Source of the DNA: an uncultured Gemmiger sp.
Lineage (GTDB): Bacteria; Bacillota; Clostridia; Oscillospirales; Ruminococcaceae
Assembly (NCBI GenBank): GCA_944388175.1
Contig: CALXHR010000004.1
Coordinates: forward strand, 78,097 to 142,096
Length of the DNA stretch: 64,000 nucleotides
Direction of reading: 5' to 3'
Below the pieces are notes generated by a model. That model saw only the letters and a list, made by a program, of their open reading frames with translations. It searched no databases and was not told the DNA's origin. How positions within the stretch are numbered: the first letter of the stretch is position 1; every line of letters begins with the position of its first letter. Positions 1-7,148 of the stretch are shown piece by piece. Both the position numbers and the translations under genes were made by a program.

Positions 1-713
1 GGGTACAGCCCCCGCAGCGCCGCCTGCGCGGCGGCGGCCCCGTCGCCGGGGCAAACGCTGCCGCACAATGCGCCGTCCTGCATCAGCAGCAGGCGGTCGG
101 CGTAGCGCAGCGCCAGCGCGGGGTCGTGCAGCACCACCAGCGCGGCGCGCTGCCCCCCCTGCGCCCAGCGGCGCAGCGCCGCAAACAGCCGGTGGGTGTG
201 AGTGTAGTCCAGCGCGCTGTTGGGTTCGTCCAGCAGCAGCACGGGGGCGTCCTGCGCCACCACGCGGCCCAGGTGGACGAGCTGGCGCTGCCCCTCGCTG
301 AGGGCGGCGCAGTCGGCGTCCAGCAGGTCCTGCACGCCCAGGGCGCGGGCCGCCTGCGCCACCCGTTCGGCGTCGCCGGGCGCGGGGCCGCCGAACGGCC
401 CGCTGTAGGCATAGCGGCCCATGGCAATAACCTCCCGTGCGGTCAGGCCCGGCAGCAGGCCGGTGCGCTGGGGCAGCAGCGCCAGGCAGCGCGCCCGGCG
501 GCGCGCCGGCAGGGCCAGGCAGTCCTGCCCCAGCACGCGCACGCCGCCGCCAAACACCCGCCCGTTGCCGGAAAGCGCGCGCAGCAGCGTCGATTTGCCG
601 CAGCCGTTGGGCCCCAGCAGCGCCGTGACGGTGCCGGCGGGCAGCGCCAGCGAGACGCCGCGCACGACGGGGCGGCGGTACCCGGCCGTGAGGTTTTCCG
701 CTTCAAGCAGCAT
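1..713 (-). CDS. ABC transporter ATP-binding protein, FecE/BtuD type (partial)
   Basis: This is the cytoplasmic ATPase of the importer encoded with the two genes upstream of it. The frame from the ATG at 713 reads MLLEAENLTAGYR, then Walker A GPNGCGKST (about residues 34-42), a signature-like LSEGQRQ, Walker B LLLDEPNSALD and an H-loop LHD. The signature is LSEGQ rather than LSGGQ, as in several BtuD/FecE relatives. It overlaps the permease stop by 11 bp, which implies translational coupling. The gene runs off the left edge after about 237 codons, so only the last few tens of residues are missing. Family assignment is firm; the substrate is inferred from the operon (molybdate/tungstate favoured, iron-siderophore or cobalamin possible). 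Confidence 0.9.
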   Translation of the reverse strand, partial: MLLEAENLTAGYRRPVVRGVSLALPAGTVTALLGPNGCGKSTLLRALSGNGRVFGGGVRVLGQDCLALPARRRARCLALLPQRTGLLPGLTAREVIAMGRYAYSGPFGGPAPGDAERVAQAARALGVQDLLDADCAALSEGQRQLVHLGRVVAQDAPVLLLDEPNSALDYTHTHRLFAALRRWAQGGQRAALVVLHDPALALRYADRLLLMQDGALCGSVCPGDGAAAAQAALRGLY

Positions 714-1701
714 CGGCGCGCCCCCCTCCCGTAATCAGCAGCGCCGCCAGCACCGGCGCGGCAAACAGCACGGTAAAGATGCTCAGCGGCAGTTCGGCCC
801 CGCCGCCCGCGCTGCGGGCCAGCAAATCGGCGGCCAGCAGCAGGTCGGCCCCCGTGACGGCGCACAGCGGCAAAAACGCGCCGCCGCACCGCCGCAGCAA
901 GCCGTAGGCGATGTGCGGCGCAATGAGCCCCACAAACGCGATGCCGCCCGCCACGCTGACGACGGCGGCGACCATCAGCGTGGTAAGGCCCAGCAGCAGC
1001 GCCCGCCAGCGCCGGGGTTCCAGGCCGCTGGCGCGGGCGCTTGCCTGCCCTAAAGAAAGCAGCGCCGCCTGCCGCCGGAACAACAACACCAGCACCAGGC
1101 CCGCCAGCACCGGCGGCGCGGCTGCGGCCAGCTTGCCCGCCGTGACCCCCGCCAGGCTGCCCATGGTCCAGTACTCGATGGCGGCCAGTTCCCGCTCGGG
1201 GTCGGCCAGCGTTTTCAGCAGCATGACCCCGGCTTCGGCCAGCGCGCTGACCAGGATGCCGGCCAGCACGTAGGCGGCTGTGCGCTCGGCCCGGGCGGCG
1301 CGCACCAGCCCCAGCACCGCCGCCAGGCTGAGCAGCCCGCACAAAAACGCGCCGCCCATGATCTGCCATGCGCTGCCGGCCCCCAGCACGATGGCCGCGG
1401 CCGCCCCCAGCGACGCGCCGCCCGCCACGCCGGTAAGGTCGGGCGAGGCCAGCGGGTTGCGGAACACCGTCTGGTACACCCCGCCCGCCGCGCCCAGCGC
1501 CAGCCCGGCCAGCGCGGCCAGGGCGGTGCGCGGCAAGCGTAGCGTAAAGAACACCCGCGCGGCCATAGGGTCGCCGCCGCCCGGCAGCGCCAGAATCTGC
1601 CCCGGCGTCAGCGGGTAGGCGCCCACGCACAGCGAAGTTACGGCCAACACGGCCAGCAGCCCCAGCGCCAGCGCGGCGCACAGACGGGTGCGGGTGGGCA
1701 T
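703..1701 (-). CDS. ABC transporter permease, FecCD/BtuC family
   Basis: This is an integral membrane permease of the BtuC/FecCD class, 332 residues, the usual length for this ten-helix family. It starts MPTRTRLCAALAL and is hydrophobic throughout, with the family segment LRLPRTALAALAG and the late GGIAFVGLIAPHIAY motif that couples to the ATPase. The start is supported by AAAGGAGG ahead of the ATG. It lies between its binding protein and its ATPase on one strand, so the importer is complete. The family carries corrinoids, ferric siderophores, heme, and molybdate/tungstate in MolB-type members; the nearby ModE-like elements favour the last. Confidence 0.92.
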   Translation of the reverse strand: MPTRTRLCAALALGLLAVLAVTSLCVGAYPLTPGQILALPGGGDPMAARVFFTLRLPRTALAALAGLALGAAGGVYQTVFRNPLASPDLTGVAGGASLGAAAAIVLGAGSAWQIMGGAFLCGLLSLAAVLGLVRAARAERTAAYVLAGILVSALAEAGVMLLKTLADPERELAAIEYWTMGSLAGVTAGKLAAAAPPVLAGLVLVLLFRRQAALLSLGQASARASGLEPRRWRALLLGLTTLMVAAVVSVAGGIAFVGLIAPHIAYGLLRRCGGAFLPLCAVTGADLLLAADLLARSAGGGAELPLSIFTVLFAAPVLAALLITGGGRADAA

Positions 1702-1773
1702 GGCGGGTACCTCCTTTCTTCTGGCAAAAATAGAGGGCGGCGTTCCTGCGCCGCCCCATTTTGTGTTTACTGG

Positions 1774-2880
1774 TTACTGCGTGATGAGCGAAGCGTCCGG
1801 CGTAAAACCGTAAAATTCCTGATAAAATTCCTGCGCGTCGGCAGTGAACGTCTCAAACGGGTAGGCGTCGGGGTGCAGCACGCTGGTAAGCCACAGCACG
1901 CCCAGCACGCCCGACGGCGTAGGCGAATCCCACTCATCCAAACCCTGCGGCATCGTGTAGACCGCGCCGTTCTGCACGGCGGTCAGCGCCGCCAGCTGGG
2001 CGTCGGCCCGGATGTCGTCGGCCGTATAGCTTGCGCCCGAGGGGATGACCAGCACGTCGGGGTCCAGCGCCAGCAGCGTCTCGTAGGAGATTTCGGCCCA
2101 GTAATCGTCGTCGACGCCGGCGGCCGCGTTGACGCCGCCCGCCTGCTCAATCAGATCGTTCTGGTACATGCCGGCGGGGGCCACCGTCAGGTAGCTGCCG
2201 TTGCCCAGCAGGCAGACTTCGGGCTTGGCAAGGTCCTGCGTCAGCGCAGCGGCGCGGGCCAGCTGCTGCCCCGTATAGGCCAGCAGCGCGTCGGCCTGCG
2301 CTTCGGCCCCCAGAGCCTGGCCCAGCAGCGTCAGCATCGTCTCAAGCCCCTGCTGTGTCTCGGGGTCGACGACGAGCACCGGGATGCCGAGGGCCTCCAG
2401 CGTCTGGGCATTGTCCAGCAGCTTTTTGGGCATGACGACGAGGTCGGGCGCCAGCGCGGCGACGGCTTCGACGTTGAGCTCCTTGAGCGTGCCGACCTGC
2501 GGCAGTTCGGGCAGTTCGGGCGCGGCCAGCGCGTAGAGCGCGCGGGTGTCGGCCTTGTTCTCGAGCCCGACGATCTTGTCTTTCTGCCCCAGCGCGATGA
2601 CGGCGTAGGTCGTGATGTAATAGCAGCTGACAACGCTTTCGGCCGGGGCGTCCAGCGTGACGGTGCGTCCGGCCTGGTCGATCAGCGTCAGGGCGGCGTC
2701 CGGCGCGGCGGTCTCGGTGGTGTTTTCCGCCGCACTTTCGGCGGCGGGTTCGCTGGCGGTTTCACTGGCAGCTTCGGCCGTGCCGGCAGACGGCGCGGGC
2801 GCGCCGCAGGCAGCCAGGCTGACGGCCAGCGCCAGCGCCAGGCCAAGCGCGGTCAGTTTTTGTACAAAACGGTGTTGCAC
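1774..2880 (-). CDS. ABC transporter substrate-binding lipoprotein (FecB/BtuF/MolA-like)
   Basis: This is the extracytoplasmic substrate receptor for the downstream permease and ATPase. The preferred start is the GTG at 2880, seven bases after AGGAGG; a GTG further upstream at 2898 would place that ribosome site inside the gene. The protein has a signal peptide with lipobox SLAAC (Cys25), an Ala/Glu/Thr-rich linker, then a Peripla_BP_2 fold with the family-typical DQAGRTVTLDAPAESVVS entry and a binding-lobe segment APDLVVMPKK. Length is about 368 residues, normal for the family. A strong promoter with an overlapping palindrome lies directly upstream. The ligand cannot be read from sequence alone. 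Confidence 0.9.
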   Translation of the reverse strand: MQHRFVQKLTALGLALALAVSLAACGAPAPSAGTAEAASETASEPAAESAAENTTETAAPDAALTLIDQAGRTVTLDAPAESVVSCYYITTYAVIALGQKDKIVGLENKADTRALYALAAPELPELPQVGTLKELNVEAVAALAPDLVVMPKKLLDNAQTLEALGIPVLVVDPETQQGLETMLTLLGQALGAEAQADALLAYTGQQLARAAALTQDLAKPEVCLLGNGSYLTVAPAGMYQNDLIEQAGGVNAAAGVDDDYWAEISYETLLALDPDVLVIPSGASYTADDIRADAQLAALTAVQNGAVYTMPQGLDEWDSPTPSGVLGVLWLTSVLHPDAYPFETFTADAQEFYQEFYGFTPDASLITQ

Positions 2881-2926
2881 AGGGGGTCCCCTCCTCACTT
2901 TTGCAGCCCGGGCGTGTGCCCGGCAC

Positions 2927-2950
2927 CGTTATTCTAGCACAAGAATAACG
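2927..2950. promoter_or_regulatory. ModE-box-like palindromic operator
   Basis: A perfect 9-bp inverted repeat, CGTTATTCT-N6-AGAATAACG, covers the -10 box and spacer of the importer promoter. Its outer CGTTAT...ATAACG half sites and six-base centre match the layout of the enterobacterial ModE box. The gene immediately upstream encodes a ModE-like HTH, which makes it the likely ligand of this site. Confidence 0.65.
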
Positions 2951-2959
2951 CTCTGTCAA
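2931..2959 (-). promoter_or_regulatory. Sigma-A-type promoter of the ABC importer operon
   Basis: Read on the minus strand, a perfect -35 TTGACA (2959-2954) is followed by a 17-bp spacer and -10 TAGAAT (2936-2931). It lies between the THEP1-ModE gene and the binding-protein gene, so the importer can be transcribed separately from that gene. Confidence 0.75.
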
Positions 2960-2981
2960 AAAGAAATTGCCCCCGGTTTTG

Positions 2982-3821
2982 CTACCACATGCCGCCGAAC
3001 TGCTGCGCAAACGCGTCCTGCGCGGCGCGGTCGCAGGCCCATTGCAGCGCGCGGTAGCGGCGGATCAGGTCCCACGCCTGCGGTGTCAGCAGCGAGCCGC
3101 CCCCGCCCGCCCCGCCGGGGCGGCGCGCGACCATCGCAAAGCCCCACTGGCTTTCCAGCTCGTTGAGCATGCCCCACGCCTTGGAGTAGGCCATGCCCAT
3201 CACGGAAGCCGCCGTGCGCAGGCTGCCGGTGCGCGCCACCAGTTCCAGCAGCTGCAGCGGGCCGGGGCCAAAGCATTTGCCCGCGCGGTACAGCCGCACC
3301 GGCGCGCCGGCGTGCAGCGGCGCGGGCAGCGCGGGGGCCAGTCGGGCGCGGATTGTCTCGGGCGGTTCGGCGTCAAGGTCCAGCTGCACCGCCCCGCTGC
3401 GGGCGCGCAGCGCGTTTAAGTGGGGCAGGTCCTCTTGTTTGACGACGGCCACCACGGCGGCGGGGCCGTCCAGCAGCGCCTGCAATTCGGCCAGGTAGGG
3501 CGCGCAGTCCCGCTCAAACCGGCCGATCTCGTCGACCAGCACCGTCGGCGCGCCGCTTTCGCGCGCGGCGCGCAGCGCCTGCACGCCGAAGGTTGCAAAC
3601 GTTTCGGGCACGGCGCGCACCGCACCGTCCGCTTCGCAGCTGATGGGCGCCAGCGCGCCGGTGGCAAGGTTTTGCAAAGAGAACAGCGGCCCCGCGGCGC
3701 AGCGCCCGGTGCACAGCGTGCGCACGCCCAGCACGGGCTGCGGCAGGCGGCGGCACAGCCAGGCGGCCAGCGAGGTTTTGCCGCACAACGGGCGGCCGGT
3801 AAGGATATAACGGGCAGGCAT
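2982..3821 (-). CDS. THEP1-type nucleoside-triphosphatase fused to ModE-like HTH
   Basis: This is a two-domain protein of 279 residues. Residues 1 to about 170 form a THEP1/NTPase_1-type P-loop NTPase: Walker A GRPLCGKTS near the start and Walker B TVLVDEIGRFE in the middle. Residues from about 195 carry a winged helix like the N-terminal DNA-binding domain of ModE (GPLQLLELVARTGSLRTAA, then MAYSKAWGML). The C-terminal molybdate-binding MOP domains of classical ModE are absent. The start at 3821 follows AAGGGGG. The gene is upstream of and on the same strand as the ABC importer, whose promoter holds a ModE-like palindrome, so it probably regulates uptake. What the NTPase senses or hydrolyses is unknown. 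Confidence 0.85.
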   Translation of the reverse strand: MPARYILTGRPLCGKTSLAAWLCRRLPQPVLGVRTLCTGRCAAGPLFSLQNLATGALAPISCEADGAVRAVPETFATFGVQALRAARESGAPTVLVDEIGRFERDCAPYLAELQALLDGPAAVVAVVKQEDLPHLNALRARSGAVQLDLDAEPPETIRARLAPALPAPLHAGAPVRLYRAGKCFGPGPLQLLELVARTGSLRTAASVMGMAYSKAWGMLNELESQWGFAMVARRPGGAGGGGSLLTPQAWDLIRRYRALQWACDRAAQDAFAQQFGGMW

Positions 3822-3852
3822 GGCAAAGCCCCCTTGGGTAAGGTTTTCCGCC

Positions 3853-3881
3853 ATTGTACCACAAAGCGCGCCGGCGCGCAA
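3853..3881 (-). promoter_or_regulatory. Promoter of the THEP1-ModE gene
   Basis: On the minus strand, TTGCGC (3881-3876), a 17-bp spacer, and TACAAT (3858-3853) precede the gene at a suitable distance. Its -35 lies only 10 bp from the divergent promoter serving the symporter. Confidence 0.55.
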
Positions 3882-3890
3882 AAGCCGCCC

Positions 3891-3920
3891 TTGACGGTAT
3901 GCGCGCAGGGGGTGTATCAT
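3891..3920 (+). promoter_or_regulatory. Promoter of the AgcS symporter gene
   Basis: TTGACG (3891-3896), an 18-bp spacer and TATCAT (3915-3920) lie upstream of the symporter gene, back to back with the minus-strand promoter of the THEP1-ModE gene. Confidence 0.6.
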
Positions 3921-3993
3921 ATTTTGAAAAAAACAAAACCGCGCCGCGGTTGGAGAGGGGTTTCTTCTGGATACGATTGTACACATCATCAAC

Positions 3994-5349
3994 GTGACCA
4001 ACGAGTGGGTCTGGTCCTGGCCCACCATTGTGCTGATGCTGGGCACCCACCTGTTCATGACGGTGCGCACGCGCGGCATCCAGCGCATGCTGCCCACGGC
4101 GATCCGCCTTTCGGTCACCAAAGACCCCGACGCCGAGGGCGAGGTCTCGCAGTTTGCCACGCTGACGACGGCGCTGGCGTCCACCATCGGCACCGGCAAC
4201 ATCATCGGCGTCGGCACGGCCATTGCGCTGGGCGGGCCGGGCGCGGTGTTCTGGTGCTGGATCGCCGGCATTCTGGGCATCGCCACCAAATATGCCGAGT
4301 CTCTCATCGCCGTCAAGTACCGCGTCAAGACCAAGGACGGCCGCATGCAGGGCGGCGCGATGTACGCGCTGGAACGCGGCCTGCACATGAAATGGCTGGG
4401 CGTGGCGTTTGCGCTGTTCGGCGCGCTGGCGTCCTTTGGCATCGGCTGCGCCACGCAGGTCAACGCCATCGCCACCGTATGCAGCGCCAACCTGGGCGTC
4501 CCCAACTGGGTCACGGGGCTGGTGGTGGCCGCGCTGACGGCGCTGGTCATCTTTGGCGGCATCCAGACCATCTCCCGCGTGTGTGAGAAGCTGGTGCCCT
4601 TTATGGCGGCCTTTTACATTTTGGGCTGCGCCGCCATTTTGGTGTACAACCGCGACTGCCTGTGGCTGACCGTGACGACGATCTGCCGCCTGGCGTTCAC
4701 GCCCGGCGCGGCGGCCGGCGGCCTGACGGGCGGCGGCATCATGCTGGCGATGCGCTACGGCATCGCGCGGGGGTTGTTCTCGAACGAATCGGGCATGGGC
4801 TCGGCGCCCATTGTGGCGGCGGCCGCCCAGACGCGCAACCCGGTGCGCCAGGCGCTGGTGTCCAGCAGCGGGACGTTCTGGGACACCGTCGTCGTCTGCC
4901 TGATGACCGGCCTGGTGCTGGTGTCCAGCATTTTGAAAAACCCCGCCATCGACATGGGTTCTATTGCGGACGGCGGCATTTTGACGACGCTGGCCTTTGA
5001 CCAGATCCCCGTGCTGGGGCCGGTGATTCTGGTGGTGGGCATCATCTCGTTTGCGTTTTCCACCGTGCTGGGCTGGTCCTATTACGGCGAGCGGTGCCTG
5101 GAATACCTCGTGGGCGAAAAAGGCCGCACGGCCTACCGCGTGGCGTATGTGGCGGTGGCGGCCATTGCGCCGGTGGTGGCGCTGAACCTGGTGTGGACGG
5201 TGGCCGACACCCTCAACGCGCTGATGGCGCTGCCCAACCTGATTGCGGTGCTGCTGCTCTCGGGCGTGATCGCGCGTGAGACCGAGACCTACCTCCACGA
5301 CCTGGACAAACGCTGCGAGGACCCGGTGCCGGTCCTGGACGAATCCTGA
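3994..5349 (+). CDS. Sodium:alanine/glycine symporter, AGCS family
   Basis: This is an inner-membrane Na+-coupled carrier for alanine/glycine-type amino acids. Hallmarks include TALASTIGTGNIIGVGTAIALGGPGAVFWCW, in which the GTGNI segment is the family signature, followed by ALERGLHMKWLG, GLFSNESGMGSAPI and LGWSYYGERC. About ten to eleven hydrophobic segments are visible. From the GTG at 3994 the protein is 451 residues, normal for the family. That GTG lacks a good ribosome site; GGAGAGG lies nine bases before an in-frame CTG at 3967, which would add nine residues typical of AgcS N-termini. A hairpin terminator follows the stop. Confidence 0.93.
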   Translation: MTNEWVWSWPTIVLMLGTHLFMTVRTRGIQRMLPTAIRLSVTKDPDAEGEVSQFATLTTALASTIGTGNIIGVGTAIALGGPGAVFWCWIAGILGIATKYAESLIAVKYRVKTKDGRMQGGAMYALERGLHMKWLGVAFALFGALASFGIGCATQVNAIATVCSANLGVPNWVTGLVVAALTALVIFGGIQTISRVCEKLVPFMAAFYILGCAAILVYNRDCLWLTVTTICRLAFTPGAAAGGLTGGGIMLAMRYGIARGLFSNESGMGSAPIVAAAAQTRNPVRQALVSSSGTFWDTVVVCLMTGLVLVSSILKNPAIDMGSIADGGILTTLAFDQIPVLGPVILVVGIISFAFSTVLGWSYYGERCLEYLVGEKGRTAYRVAYVAVAAIAPVVALNLVWTVADTLNALMALPNLIAVLLLSGVIARETETYLHDLDKRCEDPVPVLDES

Positions 5350-5358
5350 CCCGCCCGG

Positions 5359-5387
5359 GCAGGGGGCCTTGCGCCCCCTGCTTTTTT
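5359..5387 (+). terminator. Rho-independent terminator after AgcS
   Basis: A GC-rich 9-bp stem, GCAGGGGGC/GCCCCCTGC with a five-base loop, is followed by six T residues, just after the symporter stop codon. Confidence 0.85.
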
Positions 5388-5418
5388 GCCTGTGCGCGCA
5401 GGCTCTGCCGGGCTTCGC

Positions 5419-5447
5419 TTGCATCCGCCCGCGCCGGGTGGTATGAT
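5419..5447 (+). promoter_or_regulatory. Promoter of the WecG/TagA gene
   Basis: TTGCAT (5419-5424), a 17-bp spacer and TATGAT (5442-5447) lie 34 bp before the ATG of the glycosyltransferase. Confidence 0.65.
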
Positions 5448-5480
5448 AAAGGCACACTTTTTGCGAAAGGGGGCCGCCCT

Positions 5481-6224
5481 ATGGACTGCGGACCGCTGCC
5501 CGTGTGCGAGATTATGGGCGTGCGCATCGCCGTGACCGACATGGCGCAGACCGTGCGCTGCCTGTGCCAAAACAAGGACGCCTGGCGCGGGCAGTATATC
5601 TGCGTGGCCAACGTACACACCACCGTGACCGCCTACGGCGACGCGGGTTACCGCGCCGTGCAAAACGGCGCCGCGCTGGCCCTGCCCGACGGCGGGCCGC
5701 TTTCGCAGTACAGCCGGCGGCACGGGTTCCCCCAGGCGCAGCGCGTCACCGGCCCCGACCTGATGCAGCAGATGTTGCGCGAGAGCGCCGAACACGGCTG
5801 GCGGCATTATTTTTACGGGTCCACCCCGCAGACGTTGGACCTTTTGCGCCAGAAGATTGAAACCGCCTACCCCGGGGCCGTCATCGCGGGGATGGAGTCG
5901 CCGCCGTTCCGCCCGCTGACGCCACAAGAGGACGCTGACGCCGTGGCACGCATCAACGCCGCCCGGCCGGATTTTGTGTGGGTGGGCCTGGGCGCGCCCA
6001 AGCAGGAACGCTGGATGGCCGCCCACAAAGGCGCCGTGCAGGCCGTGATGATCGGCGTGGGGGCCGCGTTCGACTACGAGGCCGGCAACATCCGCCGCGC
6101 GCCGCAGTGGATGCAGCGCTGCAGCCTGGAATGGCTGTACCGCCTGCTGCAGGACCCCAAACGCCTGTTTGCCCGGTATTATGTGACCAACCTGAAATTT
6201 TTGTGGTGGGCCTGGCGGCATTGA
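5481..6224 (+). CDS. WecG/TagA/CpsF family glycosyltransferase
   Basis: This enzyme class transfers an amino sugar (classically N-acetylmannosamine) from its nucleotide form onto undecaprenyl-linked N-acetylglucosamine at the membrane face, an early step of teichoic acid, capsule or exopolysaccharide assembly. The 247 residues carry the family motifs ANVHTTVTAYGD, ALPDGGPLSQYSR with the conserved Asp, RVTGPDLMQQM and WVGLGAPKQERWM. A C-terminal basic/aromatic stretch (LQDPKRLFARYYVTNLKFLWW) probably gives membrane association. AAAGGGGG precedes the ATG. The gene is a single transcription unit with its own promoter and a downstream hairpin. The exact polymer is not evident from the neighbours. 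Confidence 0.92.
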   Translation: MDCGPLPVCEIMGVRIAVTDMAQTVRCLCQNKDAWRGQYICVANVHTTVTAYGDAGYRAVQNGAALALPDGGPLSQYSRRHGFPQAQRVTGPDLMQQMLRESAEHGWRHYFYGSTPQTLDLLRQKIETAYPGAVIAGMESPPFRPLTPQEDADAVARINAARPDFVWVGLGAPKQERWMAAHKGAVQAVMIGVGAAFDYEAGNIRRAPQWMQRCSLEWLYRLLQDPKRLFARYYVTNLKFLWWAWRH

Positions 6225-6270
6225 CGCCCCCTTACCCCCGCCGGTGTTGCTGCGGCCATACATACAACAA

Positions 6271-6300
6271 GCCCGGGGCGCTTTTACAAGCGCCCCGGGC
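6271..6300. terminator. Strong hairpin between convergent genes
   Basis: A perfect 13-bp GC-rich stem (GCCCGGGGCGCTT and its complement, loop TTAC) lies between the glycosyltransferase and the convergent rubredoxin gene. It lacks a long T tract on either side but is well placed as a bidirectional terminator. Confidence 0.6.
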
Positions 6301-6362
6301 GTTGCTTTGTGGTATCTGCAGGTATATCGGAATGTCAGGGAAATGCTTGCGGGGCCGCGCCT

Positions 6363-6521
6363 TTACGCTTCGGCAGTAAAGGCGTCCTTGCCCAGGCCGC
6401 AGACCGGGCACAGCCAGTCGGCGGGGACGTCCGCCCACGGGGTGCCGGGCGCGATGCCGTTGTCGGGGTCGCCGAGGGCGGGGTCATAGACATAGCCGCA
6501 GGGGCAGATATATTTTTCCAT
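6363..6521 (-). CDS. Rubredoxin with an unusual first metal knuckle
   Basis: This 52-residue protein is a small iron-sulfur (FeS4) electron carrier. It reads [14 protein letters not shown], then [12 protein letters not shown] and [14 protein letters not shown], the classical rubredoxin pattern and length. The second knuckle is a normal CPVCG. The first reads CPCG, one residue short of the usual CxxCG; the codons tgc-ccc-tgc are unambiguous. The gene starts 21 bp after desulfoferrodoxin on the same strand, so it is probably the electron donor for superoxide reductase in an oxygen-defence operon. It is too short to be easily called by length alone. Confidence 0.92.
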   Translation of the reverse strand: MEKYICPCGYVYDPALGDPDNGIAPGTPWADVPADWLCPVCGLGKDAFTAEA

Positions 6522-6542
6522 AGCAGGGTTCTCCTTTCGGGT

Positions 6543-6917
6543 TCAGGCTTTCCACAGCCCGTGCAGGTTGCAGTAGGCGTAGACGGCTTCGACTGCGTCG
6601 CCGGGGGCCAGCGCAAAAGCCGCGGACGGGGCTTCGCCGGGGGCGAGGTAGTGGATCTGGCTGCCGTGTTTCGTCTGCAGGGCGATCCACTCGATATAAT
6701 GCACATCCAGCATCGGGTGTTCGACGCTGCCCACCGTCACCTGCACCGTATTGCCGTCGACGGTGTAGACCGGGATGTGCTTTTCGTGCGCGGCTTCCAC
6801 CGTGCCGGGGATGAGCTGCGTCATCTTTTGGCCGCAGCAGAAAACCGGTACGCCGCTGTCCTTGACCATCGTGACGATGTTCCCGCAGTGTTCGCAGCGG
6901 AAAAATTTGAGCTCCAT
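6543..6917 (-). CDS. dfx: Desulfoferrodoxin (superoxide reductase, 2Fe type)
   Basis: The enzyme reduces superoxide to hydrogen peroxide without releasing oxygen, protecting anaerobes. The 124 residues show the N-terminal desulforedoxin centre (Cys8, Cys11, Cys27, Cys28) and the catalytic neelaredoxin-like domain: the EKH motif at Glu45-His47, His67 in EHPM, His73 in VHYIEWI, and the C-terminal Cys116-x-x-His119 (CNLH). All ligands of both iron sites are present. The ATG follows AAGGAGG. Rubredoxin lies just downstream as the likely electron donor. Confidence 0.96.
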   Translation of the reverse strand: MELKFFRCEHCGNIVTMVKDSGVPVFCCGQKMTQLIPGTVEAAHEKHIPVYTVDGNTVQVTVGSVEHPMLDVHYIEWIALQTKHGSQIHYLAPGEAPSAAFALAPGDAVEAVYAYCNLHGLWKA

Positions 6918-7086
6918 AGTGCGCCTCCTTGTTTTGGGTTGGTAAAATTATAGGATTTTTTCCTGTTTTATCCGGCAGCCGGTTTGCCGCCGGTTCACTT
7001 CTTGCTTATAGTATAGCATACTTTTTGTGTTTGTAAAGAGTATTTTTAAGATTTATTATTACTTTTTCTGGAAATCGCCGCCCCGC

Positions 7087-7115
7087 TGGACGCCGGGGCG
7101 CAAAAAGCGTACAAT
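7087..7115 (+). promoter_or_regulatory. Promoter of the TetM-like/NYN fusion gene
   Basis: TGGACG (7087-7092), a 17-bp spacer and TACAAT (7110-7115) lie 33 bp before the ATG. The leader is too short for the tet(M)-style attenuator peptide. The rest of 6918-7148 is AT-rich, and I see nothing else in it. Confidence 0.5.
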
Positions 7116-7148
7116 AAGGGCAGACTGTACACAACAAAGGGGAACGCT

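Noticed and set aside
2881-2981. Cobalamin riboswitch ahead of the BtuCD-like importer
   Set aside because: The 101-bp gap is filled by a promoter, palindrome and ribosome site; no B12-box or long structured leader is present.
3822-4571. Upstream extension of the THEP1-ModE frame
   Set aside because: The extension is antisense to AgcS and lacks domain features; the ATG at 3821 has a ribosome site and starts the NTPase P-loop correctly.
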